A DNA stretch of 64,000 nt from Miscanthus floridulus (GCF_019320115.1 NC_089595.1:107453035-107517034), one strand, 5' to 3'. Shown: positions 1 to 11,939, counted from the stretch's first letter. Translations and numbers: made by a program. Notes: generated from the sequence alone by a model not told the origin.

Positions 1-526
1 GATACACCATTCTTTGCCTTCTATTGTAGCAATTCCAGTGTGGTACCCAACTTTTTCTGCATCGCATCACAAGTTGGGTATAGCAATTTCTTGTGATCCT
101 CTAGCATGCGCTCAAACTTGATCTTCTCCTTTTCACTTTCGCATTCTCTTTGTGCGTCACGAATGGCCTGACCAAGATCATCAGCGGGCTCATCTTCTGC
201 CCCTACCTCTTTTCAGCTTCCCCCATTACAGTATCATTGAAGACCCCATATTCAGCAACAATGTCATCATCGTCCCATTGTTCTTCTTCATCTTCTTATA
301 TTACAACCCCGGTTTCTCCATGCTTCGTCCAATAAATATAGTTTGGCATGAAACCCGACTTCAACAAGTGTGAATGAAGACTCCTTGAGCTAGCATATTC
401 CTTCAAATTCTTACATATGGCACATGGGCAGCATATGAAACCATCACGTTTGTTTGCCTTGGCCACACGTAAGACAGAATGCACGTCCTCAATGAACTCT
501 TGGGAGCAGCGATCAGCATTATACAT
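1..526 (-). pseudogene. CACTA transposase N-terminal region, broken
   Basis: The open stretch 526-296 encodes about 76 residues with the pattern of the transposase-associated domain (Transpos_assoc): a CPCAICKN cysteine cluster, then SLHSHLLKSGFMPNY and YWTKHGE. An in-frame TAA follows at 296. Reading continues towards position 1 with acidic sequence and KIKFERMLEDHKKLLYP, a signature of grass CACTA transposases, but in a disturbed frame with further stops. An AG acceptor directly precedes the ATG at 526, so this ATG is probably internal to a second exon. In the family this protein cuts and joins the transposon ends. This copy cannot make a full product. Confidence 0.8.
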
Positions 527-629
527 CTAATGTCGTCTCATCTGCATTACATGACATACATACCATATTAAAACCTAGAACATAATTAGTTAATTATACG
601 ACATGCATGCCACCACACAAGGTATTAAT

Positions 630-1153
630 TTATGAAAGTCTCGCTACAATGTAGACAATCACAACTATCGCTAAAAAAATTAAAGCTAAAATGCACTTCA
701 GCAGCATAAGGATTTCGCGACCAATCCCAACTAAAACAGACAGATCATGCGTTTGTTCAACATCTATGGGCTTCTTCCGCAGGATCACTGCCTCATCAGC
801 CGCCGTAACCGCCTGTGCAAGAGAGTTTTGCACGTGTTCAACATACTCTTCCTCCCAGTACCAGCCTGAACATCCAGTGCCATCCCACTGAAATTAAAAT
901 AAAAAATTAGAACTTTAATCACAATCATCATGAAAATAAGTATAAATTAACCATAATCATCAAATGCGACAAAATAACTCACATTGCGATCCAGACACTT
1001 GTAGAAGATACGACCCTTGTTGGGACACTCCTTCCTCACCCGGTACTCCATCACAATCTTCTCCTCACACTTGCCGTATGCAATGAGAGGGAGGTCTGGC
1101 CTCAGTCGCTTTATAACCCGATGAGAGGCCGAGGACCCGGAAGCAGTTGCCAT
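630..1153 (-). CDS. GRF-type zinc-finger protein with C-terminal membrane segment (CACTA-associated)
   Basis: Two exons join cleanly: 1153-983 (57 codons from ATG) ends at a GTGAGT donor, and 887-630 starts after TTTCAG, giving 142 residues. The joined protein has a GRF-like zinc finger: PLIAYGKC, then RIFYKCLDRN, then across the junction WDGTGCSGWYWEEEY. A hydrophobic segment LALIFLAIVVIVYIVA near the C-terminus looks like one membrane helix. Small GRF proteins of this shape are common next to grass transposons; their role is not established. It lies between the CACTA end and the transposase remnant, on the same strand, so it is most likely carried by the element. Both exons are open and in phase. 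Confidence 0.7.
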
Positions 1154-1604
1154 CTACTCTCTATACTCATTTTTAATATAATATAAATTTCTCATTTTAT
1201 AAACAAATAAAATTAAAAAAAACTCTAAAATTCTCTATATCTCTAAAGCATGAAGTGTGCTATGCATGCTAGAAATGAAAGCTCAATACTAGTTTTGAAT
1301 AACTACTTTAACCTTTCTTCATCCAAATATGCAAACTTTAAAATGATTTTGAGCTTAAATGGCTTACAAATAAAAAAAATCTACCATAAAAAAACCACAT
1401 ATATCTAGTCCACAAAATGAAATAAGCTACTGATGAAACATGAGAGTATAAAGTTGGTAACCTTTAGAACCGAAGAATCGATGGAGGAATGAAAGAAATC
1501 TTGTGATCACCGGTGATGAGGAAGAAGAGAGGCCGACGATGAAACAAGAACACTGAGCTTGAAGTGGCTCGGGCTCGGGGAGGAACAAGGGGTATATAGG
1601 AGGG

Positions 1605-1900
1605 GACCTTTAGTTCCGGTTGTAGACAGAAACCGGGACTAAAGGTCCCTTTCTAGTCCCGGACGGAGCCTCCAGCCGGGAGTAGACTTTTACTCCCGGT
1701 TAGAGATACAAACCAGGAGTAAAAGTGAACCTTTAGTCCCGGTTGGTAGCTTCAACCGGGACTAAAGGTCCCCTCCAGCAAAAGCCTGGCGCAGTAGCCG
1801 TTGGGCAGGGACCTTTAGTCCCGGTTGGAGCTACCAACCGGGACTAAAGGTTTCTTTAGTCCCGGGCGCGAAAAATACCGGGACTACAGCCAAATTTCGA
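1605..1900. repeat. Subterminal repeat array of the CACTA element
   Basis: Several inverted pairs of the motif CCTTTAGTCCCGGTT and its complement alternate with a variant TTTTACTCCCGG. In this family such repeats are the binding sites for the element's own DNA-binding protein. The array can fold into a chain of hairpins. Confidence 0.75.
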
Positions 1901-1930
1901 AGTGAATCAAAGGTCGTTTCTCTACTAGTG

Positions 1931-2909
1931 CATGTTTCCATTGATGCACCAGCTGTAGGGGGGCTTTCAGCCCCCCTGTAGATCCGCCCCTGCCTATACG
2001 AGGACGTGGACGTACGACGTACGGCGCATAGCTTTGGCCCACCGGTCAGCTGCTGCTGTTACGAGCGACTACGACGCCGTTTGATCGTAGGCTAAAAAGA
2101 AGCTAGCTAATGGGTGCATCAACCTAGCTATCACGCGTGTGTACATGATGTACTAGAATGTGCATAAAGGAAACAAGCTAGAGCTTAGGTGATAGGGATA
2201 CACATGCAACGCTGAGAGTCATGTACCAGATGTATGAATGTACTCTACCACTCTCCAAATACGTTTACTCCACAGGGGGGGAGGGGGGCGTATTAGCGTA
2301 GAGTTTTGAGTTATGATGCCACAGGGAAGCTGTTCTCTTCCGGAAGCTTCAGGGATCAAAGGGAGGCACCTGCAGCAGGCCCAGGTGCTCCACGAAGCAG
2401 TGCTCATGTCTACCTCTCGCTGTGCCAGACCACTAAACTTTGCAAGGTCACGGGGCTCACGCGAGGGCAGCCGGCCCGACGGTGGCAACAGGAACAGCGT
2501 CGTCGCCCCCGGCGTCATCGGCGCTAGGGCAGTCCTTCGGTGGGCTTGGCATCACGATACGATAGCCGCACGTCGACATGGGCAAGGCCATGTGCGCGAG
2601 CACTGTCGTCCTCTCCCTTCACCGGATAGAAGCACCACAACGGCGGGGAAGGAGAGAAGAGATGGCCCAACCAGGCTGACAGGCGAGCCCATGCATCACG
2701 GTGTCAAATCTTGCCAACATGGACTGCCAAATCAGCCAAATCACATTTCCAATACCACCCAGGGGGTTATTTGCCCAGTTTCACAAAGTTTAGTGTGTAT
2801 AATACCTGGTTTTATAGTTTAGGAGGTTATGTAGACTACTTTGGATACGTCAGGAAGTTATATAGACTTTTTTCTTTACCAAATTTATACAACTATTTAA
2901 TGTAATCCC
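1931..2909. other. Spacer between the two CACTA elements; no gene recognised
   Basis: Short open frames on both strands at 2220-2820 show no recognisable domain and no splice-supported structure. A GGGGCTTTCAGCCCCCC hairpin lies at about 1959-1977. The rest is unassigned. Confidence 0.5.
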
Positions 2910-2912
2910 CTA

Positions 2913-4140
2913 CACTAGTAGAGAAACGACCTTTGATCCACTTCAAAATTTGGCTTTAGTCCCGGTATTTTTCGTGCCCGGGACTAGAGAAATCTTTAGT
3001 ACCGGTTGGTAGCTCCTACCGGGACTAAAGGTCCTGCCCAACGGCTACTGCGGCAGGCTTTTGCTGCAGGGGACCTTTAGTCCCGGTTGGAGCTACCAAC
3101 CGGGACTAAAGGTTAACTTTTACTCCCGGCTGGAGGCTCCATCCGAGACTAGAAAGAGACCTTTAGTCCTGGTTGCTGTCTCCAACCGGGACTAAAGGTC
3201 TCCAACCGATTGAGCTCTGTGGAGTGCCGACCGTGTGACGGCTCAGAGCGAGTATTATTATTAACTAGTCACCCACAATAGTGTTGTTGATCGAGAGGTG
3301 CATGTGTATGTTCTTTCCCGCGGCCGGCCGGGAGCGAGCTGGGCGTACGTGTACGGGAGCGAGTCGATCAAGACACTAGTATGTAGGAGTAGCTGCTACA
3401 CTAGCTAGCTAGCTAGCTGTTTCACCGTCAGTACGTGTAAGCCAACAAAACAGTCGTCTCTCTGCTAGGATCAGCCTCGATGGGCCGGCTCGACCTGAAG
3501 CCCATACATAGGAGAGAGCATATACCAGAATGGAGCGGCCCAGTATGCAATATGCTGGAATTGCTGGCCAGTCCCACCTATTAGCACGACCTCGCTTGCT
3601 TAGAAGAGTGAAAGCCAACTTAAAAGCTCAGCTCTCGAACCATGCAGCACGAACTTGAACAAGATCTGCTCTATAGGATTGTACCGCTGATCCTTGACTA
3701 AAGGTCCTTCATACTATAGTTTATACAAAATGTTGAACATTATAAACGTATATTCTAGCAGCGTAGAATGCGTATTAAAAAACCAAAACGAATCATAAAT
3801 TGAAAATAGAAAAAAAAAGAAAATAGAAATAGAAACAAAAAAAAGAAAACCTTTAGTTCGGTAGCAGCGTGAAAATAGAAAAAAAGGAAAATAGAAATAG
3901 AAACAAAAAAAAAGAAAAAAAACCTTTAGTCCCGGTTGGTAAGGTCTACGTGGTCAGGCCGGGAGGCCTCTTTAGCCCCGGTTGGTAGCCCCGGTTGATA
4001 TTACCAACCTAGACCTTTAGTCCCGGGCGCGAAACCGAGACTAAAGGAGGGGCCCTTTAGTCCCGGATTCGTGCTCCCGATTTTAAAATCGGAACTGAAG
4101 GGGGTGAGAACCAGGAGTACAGCTAGTTTCTCTACTAGTG
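2913..4140 (+). mobile_element. Complete non-autonomous CACTA element, 1228 bp
   Basis: The element begins CACTAGTAGAGAAAC at 2913 and ends with the exact inverse at 4140. It is flanked by the 3-bp duplication CTA (2910-2912 and 4141-4143), as CACTA elements make. The first 300 bases resemble, in inverse, the terminus at 1930, including the CCTTTAGTCCCGGTT array. The middle has no coding sequence that I recognise. About 3790-3930 holds A-rich direct repeats. It is a deletion derivative of the same family and would need transposase from another copy. Confidence 0.9.
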
Positions 4141-4143
4141 CTA

Positions 4144-5985
4144 GAATCCTTTTATATTTGTGTATAGTTTTTGAATGTTTGAGTACGTGCCCTATATTAT
4201 AGGACAAAAGGAGTAGTATTTTTTTTTTATTTTAGAGTAGCTTGAATAGACTGGAAATCATTTTATTCCGAAGTCCGAGCACTAGAGTAGATTATTTCGG
4301 TGGGCTCATTTGCTTACTTCAGTTGTTAATGTTGTGGAAGTACTCCCATCAGATTGAAGTTAGTTAGTGTATTAGAAGTTATACTTTCTCTGTTCCAAGT
4401 TATAATTTTTTTATATTTGTTTAAGTTAAATTTCTCTAATTCAATCAAGTTTATAAAAAATAGAATAGCATCTACAAGCTCAAATAAATGCACTATTAAG
4501 ACACTATTTCCAAGGAGAATTTGATGAAACATTGAAACTACAAGTTCTGTGGTTAGCTGGATCCGTGTGTGTGCTAATACTGAGCTAATTTCCTCCTTGG
4601 TTTTAATTGGGATGGGCTCAACCCCATTTTTTCACTTATAAATTGGCTTACTAGCTTGTGGCTTGTTGCTTTTTTTTTTATGAAAGAATAATTGTATTAG
4701 ATTATAGTTGAGTCCATCATCATGTTACAAGCACTTTGTAATACACTAAGTATATCTAGAAACTGATCATCTAAGTTATACCCTCGCTTTGTATAGCTCC
4801 AAATCTCAAATCCAAACCTTTATGACGATTTGTATGGATGACCGCACAGGTAAACACTCGGCAAAAGGCATGAGAACAGATGCCTAATGAACGATGGCCA
4901 ACGTTCCTGTAGGAAGAGTTAAGAAACTTTTTTTTGTGTCTCTCTTCTTTTTCTTTCTGTCACTGAAGAATAAGGAAGATTGATCTAAAACTTATTCTCT
5001 CTAGTCCTTCATCATGGTCAGATCTAACCACAACAAAACAGAGAAGAGAATGGAGAAAATTATTCTATAGCGGCGACATCATCTTCGCCTTGATGTCGCC
5101 GTTCGGAAAAACAAGTCTCCATGTCATCATGCCGAGGAAGTTGCTGACGCCGTTGTCGCCCTCATCTTCAACAGAACCGCCATGGAAAAAACGAATCCAC
5201 CCTACCCCTTCGCTGTCACCAGGGAGGAGGAGGAGGAAGAAGAGGAGGAGATAAATTCACAGTACCAAAAAACTTGGCATGAAGAGACCCTAACCCTAAG
5301 GACTCTATCTACTAAGAAAAGTTATTAAAACGACAGATGCCCACTCCCTCCGGCCTCCGATGAGATGTTGAAGGGGAAGGAAGGGGGGCCAACGGTGGTG
5401 GAGATTAGGGGCGGCGGCGGCGGTTGTGAGTCTCGCTAGGGCGAGGTGGTCGCAAGCCAAGGCTTTTTGTGTTTGCTTGTCGTGGCGGTTGGCTTTTAGT
5501 TATGGGCTTTTGTAATAAATTTTAGATTCTTAGCACACCAAAAGGAAAAACTCCTCTCACCATGCTTTTCATATTTTAGCTCATTTTCTCAAAGCCACCT
5601 TTTAGCTTTTCAAAAGCCAGTTCAACAGTTGGGTTGTTTGTTTCACCTTTTGACTTCTGGCCAGCCAAAAAAAAAAACAGAGACAAACAGACCTTGAGAC
5701 GTGCAGCTAGGGCCCTGTTTGACAATGGTTTCTCGAGCTTCAGCTTCTTTTGACAGGCGCACTGCAACATCATTGTTTAGTGTAATGTAGCAAATGCTCC
5801 TTTTCTTTCTCCTGCCCAAAATACACTAGAAAGATGGAGAGGCCATAATTTGAGGGCTTCACCAACTTTAGCCAATGTCATCCTAAACGCTAAACGCTAA
5901 ACGGTCGTTTGCCCTTCGTTTAGCGTTTAGGCCGTTTTCACGGCGTTTACACGGAGTTAAACAATCTAAATGGTTTTACACAATA
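4144..5985. other. Intergenic; no gene recognised
   Basis: AT-rich sequence with a T-run at about 4671-4680 and a GAGGAG/GAAGAA-rich stretch near 5222-5250. The stretch 5576-5773 (-) is open for 65 codons but has no recognisable motif. The words CTAAACGCTAAACG recur near 5883-5930. Confidence 0.4.
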
Positions 5986-5988
5986 TTA

Positions 5989-6303
5989 GGCCAGTCTTAG
6001 TGGAGTATTTCATGTCCTCCAGCCTGTTCGCTTGCTCGTAAACGATCGTAAATTTCCAGCCGGGAACAGTGTTTTTCTCTCACACCAAACCAGCCAGCAG
6101 TAATAATCCACGATCGTTTACGGCCTCCCGAACAGGCTGAGTTTCCAAGAATCCATGTGTTGGAAACCGTGTAGATGAGTTTTATTCCCATGAAACTCAT
6201 TCCATCCCATGAAACTTTCATCATCTCTATCCTCATCTATTTCATACCATGTCAGCCTATTTAATGCCATGAAACTACCATAAAACTCCCACTGAGGCTG
6301 GCC
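5989..6303. mobile_element. Tourist-like MITE with a second MITE nested inside
   Basis: The outer element starts GGCCAGTCTTAGTGG and ends in the near inverse CCCACTGAGGCTGGCC. It is flanked by TTA at 5986-5988 and 6304-6306, which fits a PIF/Harbinger-type MITE. Within it, 6021-6138 is a separate foldback with ends AGCCTGTTCG and CGAACAGGCT, containing the TTTTTCTCTCACACCAAACCA block also seen in the copies near 10699, 51750 and 59817. Confidence 0.75.
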
Positions 6304-6306
6304 TTA

Positions 6307-6734
6307 CCAAATACACATATTTATTGATGTAAAATTAATTATTCTAACATTTATACATATTTATGCAATTAAAAAACAATTATTTTAGTATGTATATATA
6401 TTTATGCATGTAGAAAGAATAAAATATACATATTTATACATGTAAGAAATCAAGTATACATATTTATAAATATAATAAACTTAAGTATATAAATTTATGT
6501 ATGTAAAACTTAACTGTGTTTAGCTATAGTGTGGTACAATACAATTCCAGTGGTGTAGCCAAAGCCGGCATAAGCTTTTCCAAAGAGGCCCTAGGTCATG
6601 AGTGGGTAGGGTGAGGGAATATTGGTGACTTGCATCTGACTCTGGCCAGAGTGATGCTTGCCTCACGAGCAGGTAGGGATGGGAATGGACCGTCCTAGAC
6701 TAGGGCCTCTTACGGTTCGCCTCTCCACACAAGC
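6307..6734. other. AT-rich spacer; nothing recognised
   Basis: Repeated TATACATATTTAT words between 6310 and 6500. No coding region can be supported. Confidence 0.4.
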
Positions 6735-6737
6735 TAA

Positions 6738-6979
6738 GGGCGTGTTTAGTTCCGAAAATTTTTGGCTTTTGGCTACTGTAGCACTTTCGTTTTTATTTGG
6801 CAAAAATTGTCCAATTATGGACTATTTAGGCTTAAAAGATTCGTCTCACGATTTCTCGGCTAACTGTGTAACTAATTTTTTTTTCGTCTACATTTAGTAC
6901 TCCATGCATGTGCCGCAAGATTTGATGTGACGGGGAATCTTGAAAATTTTTGGTTTTTGGCTTGGAACTAAACGGGGCC
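6738..6979. mobile_element. Tourist-like MITE, 242 bp, TSD TAA
   Basis: The ends are GGGCGTGTTTAGTTCC and GGAACTAAACGGGGCC, flanked by TAA at 6735-6737 and 6980-6982. It belongs to the same family and has the same length as the copy at 35628-35869, and is related to that at 50519-50748. Confidence 0.8.
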
Positions 6980-6982
6980 TAA

Positions 6983-8021
6983 GCTCAACACAGAGAGCAA
7001 TGGGCTACTGAAGCAAGCCACCAGCCCACCACATGTGGGACATAAAAATTTTAAATTAAATTTAGAGCAAGAAATTAATATTATTCTCTTAAGCTTCAAG
7101 AACTGGGATTTAGGAGAATAATATTCCAGATTGAGGAGCATAATATTCTCTAGACTATTTGGGGTTCATAAAAAGATGTAAGAAAGAATATTATTCTCTT
7201 GAGCCTAGAGCAAGCTTTGAGCTTCTAGGCCCCTCAAGTAAGTAGTTTCGATGGTTAATGGCAATATTACTTTTCGTAACTAACGTATGTGTTTTGGAAA
7301 AACAGGTTGACGTTATGTCAGTTTCGAAGGTGAAGAAGTGTCCTCAAGCATTGATGAAGAAGAAAGTTGAGGACAACTTAGGATGTGTGGCTAGCATATT
7401 GTTTGGAGGATCAAGTGTTAATGCTAGGCCACAATGCATGAAGAATAAAGACATCCAGACATGTTGATGGCAAGACGATCAAGAACTCGAGATTGAAGAC
7501 GAAGATCAATCAAGAGTCAAGCAAATCAATCAAGGATTCATGATCAAGCGGATCATGGATGAGTTAAGTGTTGCAAGTGAAGCCTCAAGGTTGAATACCT
7601 TTCAAGAGTTAGGTTCGCTAAGAAGTGGATTTAAGTATGCAAAGGGTCGACCAAATAAGTGTGCATGTTGGTGCAATCTTGAAGAACATATGGTCCAAAG
7701 AGCTTGCTTGTGCATCAATAAGTCCAACGGATAAGGTTTCACTTTCACCTTAATCAGAGTTCATACGAGAAAGTTAGAAGTAAAATTAAGGAAGGAGGCA
7801 CATAGAGGAGTAAAGGACATTCTGATAGAGAGGGAAAACATGCACTAGGATGAGTCCGGCCAATGCCTTTGTGTGAAGGACAATGTTGAAATCAGTCTGG
7901 CTAGTGAAGAATGAGGGCACTGGATAATAATGTAAACAGTGATGGAGGCTAGGGTTTCTGAGGGTCTATTCAAATAACTACAATGGTCAGTCTGACCAGA
8001 TGGGATTATGAATGCCGAACA
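6983..8021. other. Intergenic, possibly old LTR-type sequence; no gene supported
   Basis: 7258-7467 and 7540-7734 (+) are open for 60-70 codons but contain no domain that I recognise. The texture (GAAGACGAAGATCAATCAAG, long low-complexity sentences without splice structure) suggests an LTR remnant, but no termini were found. Confidence 0.3.
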
Positions 8022-8030
8022 ATTGTCAAA

Positions 8031-8501
8031 GAGAGAATTCCTTATTTGACACTGCGAAAATGAGTCGTTCCTTTCTTGGTTCTGAAATTTTCTTCGTTCC
8101 CTATTTGACACTCACTTCAATTTTTATCCCTAATTTAACACTACCGTCAAATCCGTTAGCTAACGGTGTTAACTGGCTGTTAAAAAGACGTTTTTGCCCC
8201 TAGAAAAAAAAGCGGCGAAGCAAATTTGAGAGAAAAAAAACCTGCGCCCGCCTCTGATGCATGCGCCCAGCTGCAAAAAAAAAAAGGCGCAGGTTTTTTT
8301 CCTCTCAAATTTGCTTCGCCGCTTTTTTCTAGGGGCAAAAACGTCTTTTTAACAGCCAGTTAACACCGTTAGCTAACAGATTTGATGGTAGTGTCAAATT
8401 AGGGATGAAAGTTGAAGTGAGTGTCAAATAGGGAACGAAGAAAATTTCAGGGCCAAGAAAGGAACGACTCATTTTCCTAGTATCAAATAAGAAATTCTCT
8501 C
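8031..8501. mobile_element. Mutator-like foldback MITE, 471 bp, 9-bp TSD
   Basis: The two halves are long inverted repeats (about 200 bp each) starting GAGAGAATTCCTTATTTGAC. They meet near 8240-8290 around CTGCGCC/GGCGCAG. The perfect 9-bp direct repeat ATTGTCAAA flanks it at 8022-8030 and 8502-8510, the size that Mutator-like transposases make. There is no coding capacity. Confidence 0.9.
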
Positions 8502-8510
8502 ATTGTCAAA

Positions 8511-9031
8511 AGATGTGTTTGACCGTGTAGATGTGAACACAGGATAATCTAGGAGAAGATTGTGAGCAATGGACAATGCTAGGACAATGACATCAATTAG
8601 TCATTAGAGTGTCAGAACTAGCCATTAGAGGTGCACTATGCGAATGAATGCACCAGACTGTTAGACCAGGACTTGTAGATTGTCTAATCTTTGTATTTTC
8701 TCAGGTGAGCATTGGAGCATTTTTTGCATTGTTTGCTAACGACCCTCTCCCAAGGTTTGGGCTAGAAATACCTCCTCCCAAGGGGTTTTTCTGGTGCCTT
8801 TTGGCCATGGGTTAAGTGGAGAGGAGTATGAAGCTTAAGGAGAAAAGAATGTGACAACAAAGGCCATGTGTTGGCACGAGAGAGACGAACGAAAGTGATT
8901 CATATACTTGTGATTGTGATTGTGAGGCAGCCATGAGAACTGAAGTTCGTGAGGTGGAGCACCTGAGATCATGTGTGATCTTCTGATAAAATGTAGTAGG
9001 CTTCATGGAGGTGACCCTACAAGGATGATGT
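8511..9031. other. Intergenic; no gene recognised
   Basis: The duplicated target of the foldback lies in this stretch. Open frames on the minus strand near 8812-9006 lack motifs. Confidence 0.35.
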
Positions 9032-10533
9032 TGTTGACGGTCGTTAACATCAATTATAAACCATTAATATAACAATATATACTTAATTTCATCACCAAAC
9101 ATAGGTCTAGGGATTTAAACTAATAAATTCCACAAGTTTTAGTGAATCTGTGTTTATAGAAGGATTTATTCAGAAAATCGTTAAGGTGGACCCAATCGTC
9201 AGATTCAATCATGTTTATCCGCGACGAAAACAACTCCAGAAGACTCTAGAAGACCCCAGAAGACTCTCCACCAAAGATCGAGCCGAGACACTGATAGGGG
9301 GGCCGGTCGGCCCCACCCTTAGGCCGGTCGGCCTGTGGGCCCCACCTGTCAGCCTCCCATTCGAATGTCGGTTTTCCACCGTCTCCTAGATCACATCTAC
9401 GCAGTTCTTTTAAGTCGATTTGATCTGAGGGTCCATAATTGATGCTACCCCCTATATATAGGAGCCCCTACCCCCTCCCTGGAGTCATCCTGAAACCCTA
9501 ATTCATATATCTTATTCAGATCAACACACACCAGAAGGATTAGGTCTAGAGCTCTCCAATATAGTAGATTAGTAGCTTGGGAGTGAGGGTCAAGTTGGGC
9601 TCGTGCTCAAGTTCCGGATCTAGTCTTGGAGGCTCGGCAAAGTCTTGTATCTTCACTTCTACATCTTGTAAGACTTATTATCAATTCATTATATTCCTAT
9701 CTAAATGGCTATGCTTACTTTTAATATATATCTTGTTTAGTTGAGGTTATCATTACTTTTGTGTGTGGGTTCATATAGCGTTTAGCCTGCTAGTTTACCA
9801 TGGTTGGGCTAAGTAGTCGAGCCTCGTGTAAGCATGATGCTTATACGATGCTCTGCCTGTGAGTACACCATGTTCTCTAGTTGTGTGGTAGCAGCAGGAG
9901 GTGACAACCCTGTCTATCCTTTGTAGTCCACACCAGTTCTTAAATTGTAGGACCGTAGTCGCGTCAGTAGAGTTATCATTTTGCGGTGCTCTACTGTCTA
10001 AGCGGCGTCCCGAAGTGCACAAGAGTAAAGTTAGTCTTAACTATAGTCGAATATATATATATATATATATTACTTTGATCCTGTAATAAGAATATCATAG
10101 AAATCTACTTCACCCCTTGTTCTCCTGAGTTAACTAGTCTATATATATATATTACTTTGATCCTGTAATAAGAATATCATAGAAATCTACTTCACCCCTT
10201 GTTCTCCTGAGTTAACTAGTCTATTTTATCTTTATAGATCTATCCCCTGAGTGTTATTATGCTTAATTCCTATTTATATATTTACCCTCTACTTAAGCTA
10301 TGCTAATATGTTGATAGATATTCCTCTATTACTCAATAAGTCTTTACTCCATTGTTTCTCTGTGGTAAAATATAAATAACGATATCTAGAATACTCTTGG
10401 TAAAATACTATAATGGTATTCTGTACGCTTGCGGAATCCTTCGTATTCTATTTGAGTTAATAAATACAAAACGGCCGTGTGCGGGTGACGATGATAGAGG
10501 TATTGTTGCCAAAAACAAAAATTATTAGTTCAA
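9032..10533 (+). mobile_element. Probable solo LTR or LTR remnant
   Basis: The sequence begins TGTTGACGGTCGTTAAC and carries a promoter-like CCCTATATATAGGAG at about 9450. An R-like leader rich in short introns and an AATAAATACAAAACGG block near 10460 follow, an arrangement usual for a Ty3 LTR. It contains an 82-bp tandem duplication (10059-10140 and 10141-10222). I could not find a matching 5-bp target duplication, so the right border is uncertain. Confidence 0.45.
10059..10222. repeat. 82-bp tandem duplication
   Basis: The word TACTTTGATCCTGTAATAAG starts at 10071 and again at 10153. The following 70 bases are identical by eye through TTAACTAGTCT. An AT dinucleotide run lies at each unit's left edge. 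Confidence 0.85.
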
Positions 10534-10698
10534 GTGCGGCTTGAAACATGAATTCTATTTATTTGCAGGCTAAAAAATTATAGCTGCCCGTCAAAGTGTT
10601 GGACCGAATTCAACTAACCCAACAGAGTTTTTTTAGGGAATAACTAACCCAATAAAGACGCTGTCACATTCATCGAAACAATTATATGATTGAACATT

Positions 10699-10839
10699 CA
10701 GCCTGTTCATTTCGGCTGGATTACTCGTATGGCTTATAATCTATGGTTTGAACTGTATTTTTTTCTCACACCAAATCAGCCAGCAGTACTTTCAGCCATG
10801 GCTTATAAGCCAATCCAGCCGACCAAAACGAACAGGTTG
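10699..10839. mobile_element. Small foldback MITE (CAGCCTGTTC family)
   Basis: The ends are CAGCCTGTTCATTTCGGCTGG and the near inverse CCAGCCGACCAAAACGAACAGG. The centre has TTTTTTCTCACACCAAATCA as in the other copies of this family in the window. Confidence 0.65.
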
Positions 10840-11180
10840 ATTAAGTTTAGGCTATCACAACTTTTTTAACTTGCTGGAGTAGTGAATCTTTAGCACAACT
10901 ATAGCGTCCGATTTTCACGCCTCACCTTCGACACCGCCACAATATGATGTGGCTATATGTGGCTAGAAACCAAACATCTTCTGTAGATATAGATATAGAT
11001 ATAGATATTTCCATAGATATAGATATATGTATAGAAATAAATAAGGACGCCGATTAGCAATTTAAAATGCAGTTGCAGCCCGCTACACGCTCCAACATCT
11101 GGCGGCCGCCCCGCTGCTACAAAGCGCCCGGCAATGCAACTCCCCCGTCGTCGAGCACGCGGAGTCGAGGAGGGAGAGGG
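10840..11180. other. Region upstream of the ABCB pseudogene
   Basis: It contains an AGATAT microsatellite at about 10985-11030. No clear TATA box can be assigned to the dead gene. Confidence 0.4.
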
Positions 11181-11793
11181 ATGGCCTCACCAGCACCAGG
11201 AGCCCTGGAGGAGGAAGAGAAGGGATTGGTTGGCCTGGAGGAGGAAGAGAAGGGGTTGGTTGGGCTGCACTGGCTAGTTCCGGTTCGCGGACGGCGCGGA
11301 CGCGGTGCTCATGTCCGCGGGTGCCGCTGGTGCAGTCGCCAGCGGCGTGGTGCAGCTGCTCATGACGCTCATCTTCGGCGAGGTCGCAATGCCTTCGGCT
11401 CCGGCTCCCGCCACGACATCCTGCACCGCCTCTCCAGGGTACGCCTCGAATCTCCATGCCCATTTAACTGCAGCTCTTGTGCTGCCATTCCTAGTTTGGA
11501 GTTTGGAAAGGATTGACGAGAGTACTCTTAGAATGCTAAAGGCAAAGTGTGGGGAATATCTGTTGATGTACTTCGACCAGTTGTTCAACTATTCTGATGA
11601 TTTGATCACACGGGTAGTGTTAGTTACTAGTAAGCACGTGGCACTCCATAATACTACGAAATAGGATTGCTACCCATTGTACTGCTTGTTGATTATTTGC
11701 TGGATAACATCTTCCTACGATAAAAACAGATCGGTTTCATCCTCGGCTAAAATCTTTAACACTGCTGTTTCAGGTGTGACTGAAGTTCGTCTA

Positions 11794-11939
11794 TGGCCAT
11801 TGGGTCATGGTTTGCTTGCTTCCTACGTGAGTATTAGTATTTCCTCAGTGGTTTATTGTGTCTATTTGGCCATTGGATCATGGTTTGCTTGCTTCCTACG
11901 TGAGTACTAGTATTTCCTTAGTGGTTTATTGTGTCTGTT
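11794..11939. repeat. 73-bp tandem duplication covering the exon 2 end of the ABCB pseudogene
   Basis: The units 11794-11866 and 11867-11939 both read TGGCCATTGGRTCATGGTTT and include the splice donor CCTACGTGAGTA. The second copy keeps the bases lost just before the first. The duplication therefore repeats the last coding bases of exon 2 together with its intron start. Confidence 0.85.

Larger units (their letters stand above)
1..1930 (-). mobile_element. CACTA (En/Spm) transposon, one end; continues beyond the window start
   Basis: The element ends at 1930 with the inverted form of CACTAGTAGAGAAAC. Inside this end (about 1605-1900) lie several inverted copies of a CCTTTAGTCCCGGTTG motif, the subterminal repeat array typical of grass CACTA elements. 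The terminus sequence is nearly the same as the left end of the short element at 2913, read on the opposite strand, so this is the 5' side of a minus-strand element. Moving inward there is a two-exon GRF zinc-finger gene and then a transposase start region, both on the minus strand. The far terminus lies outside the window, so the target duplication cannot be checked. Confidence 0.85.

Noticed and set aside
9032..10533. Full LTR retrotransposon starting at 9032
   Set aside because: No second LTR, primer site, gag or pol was found downstream, and no target duplication. Kept only as a possible solo LTR.
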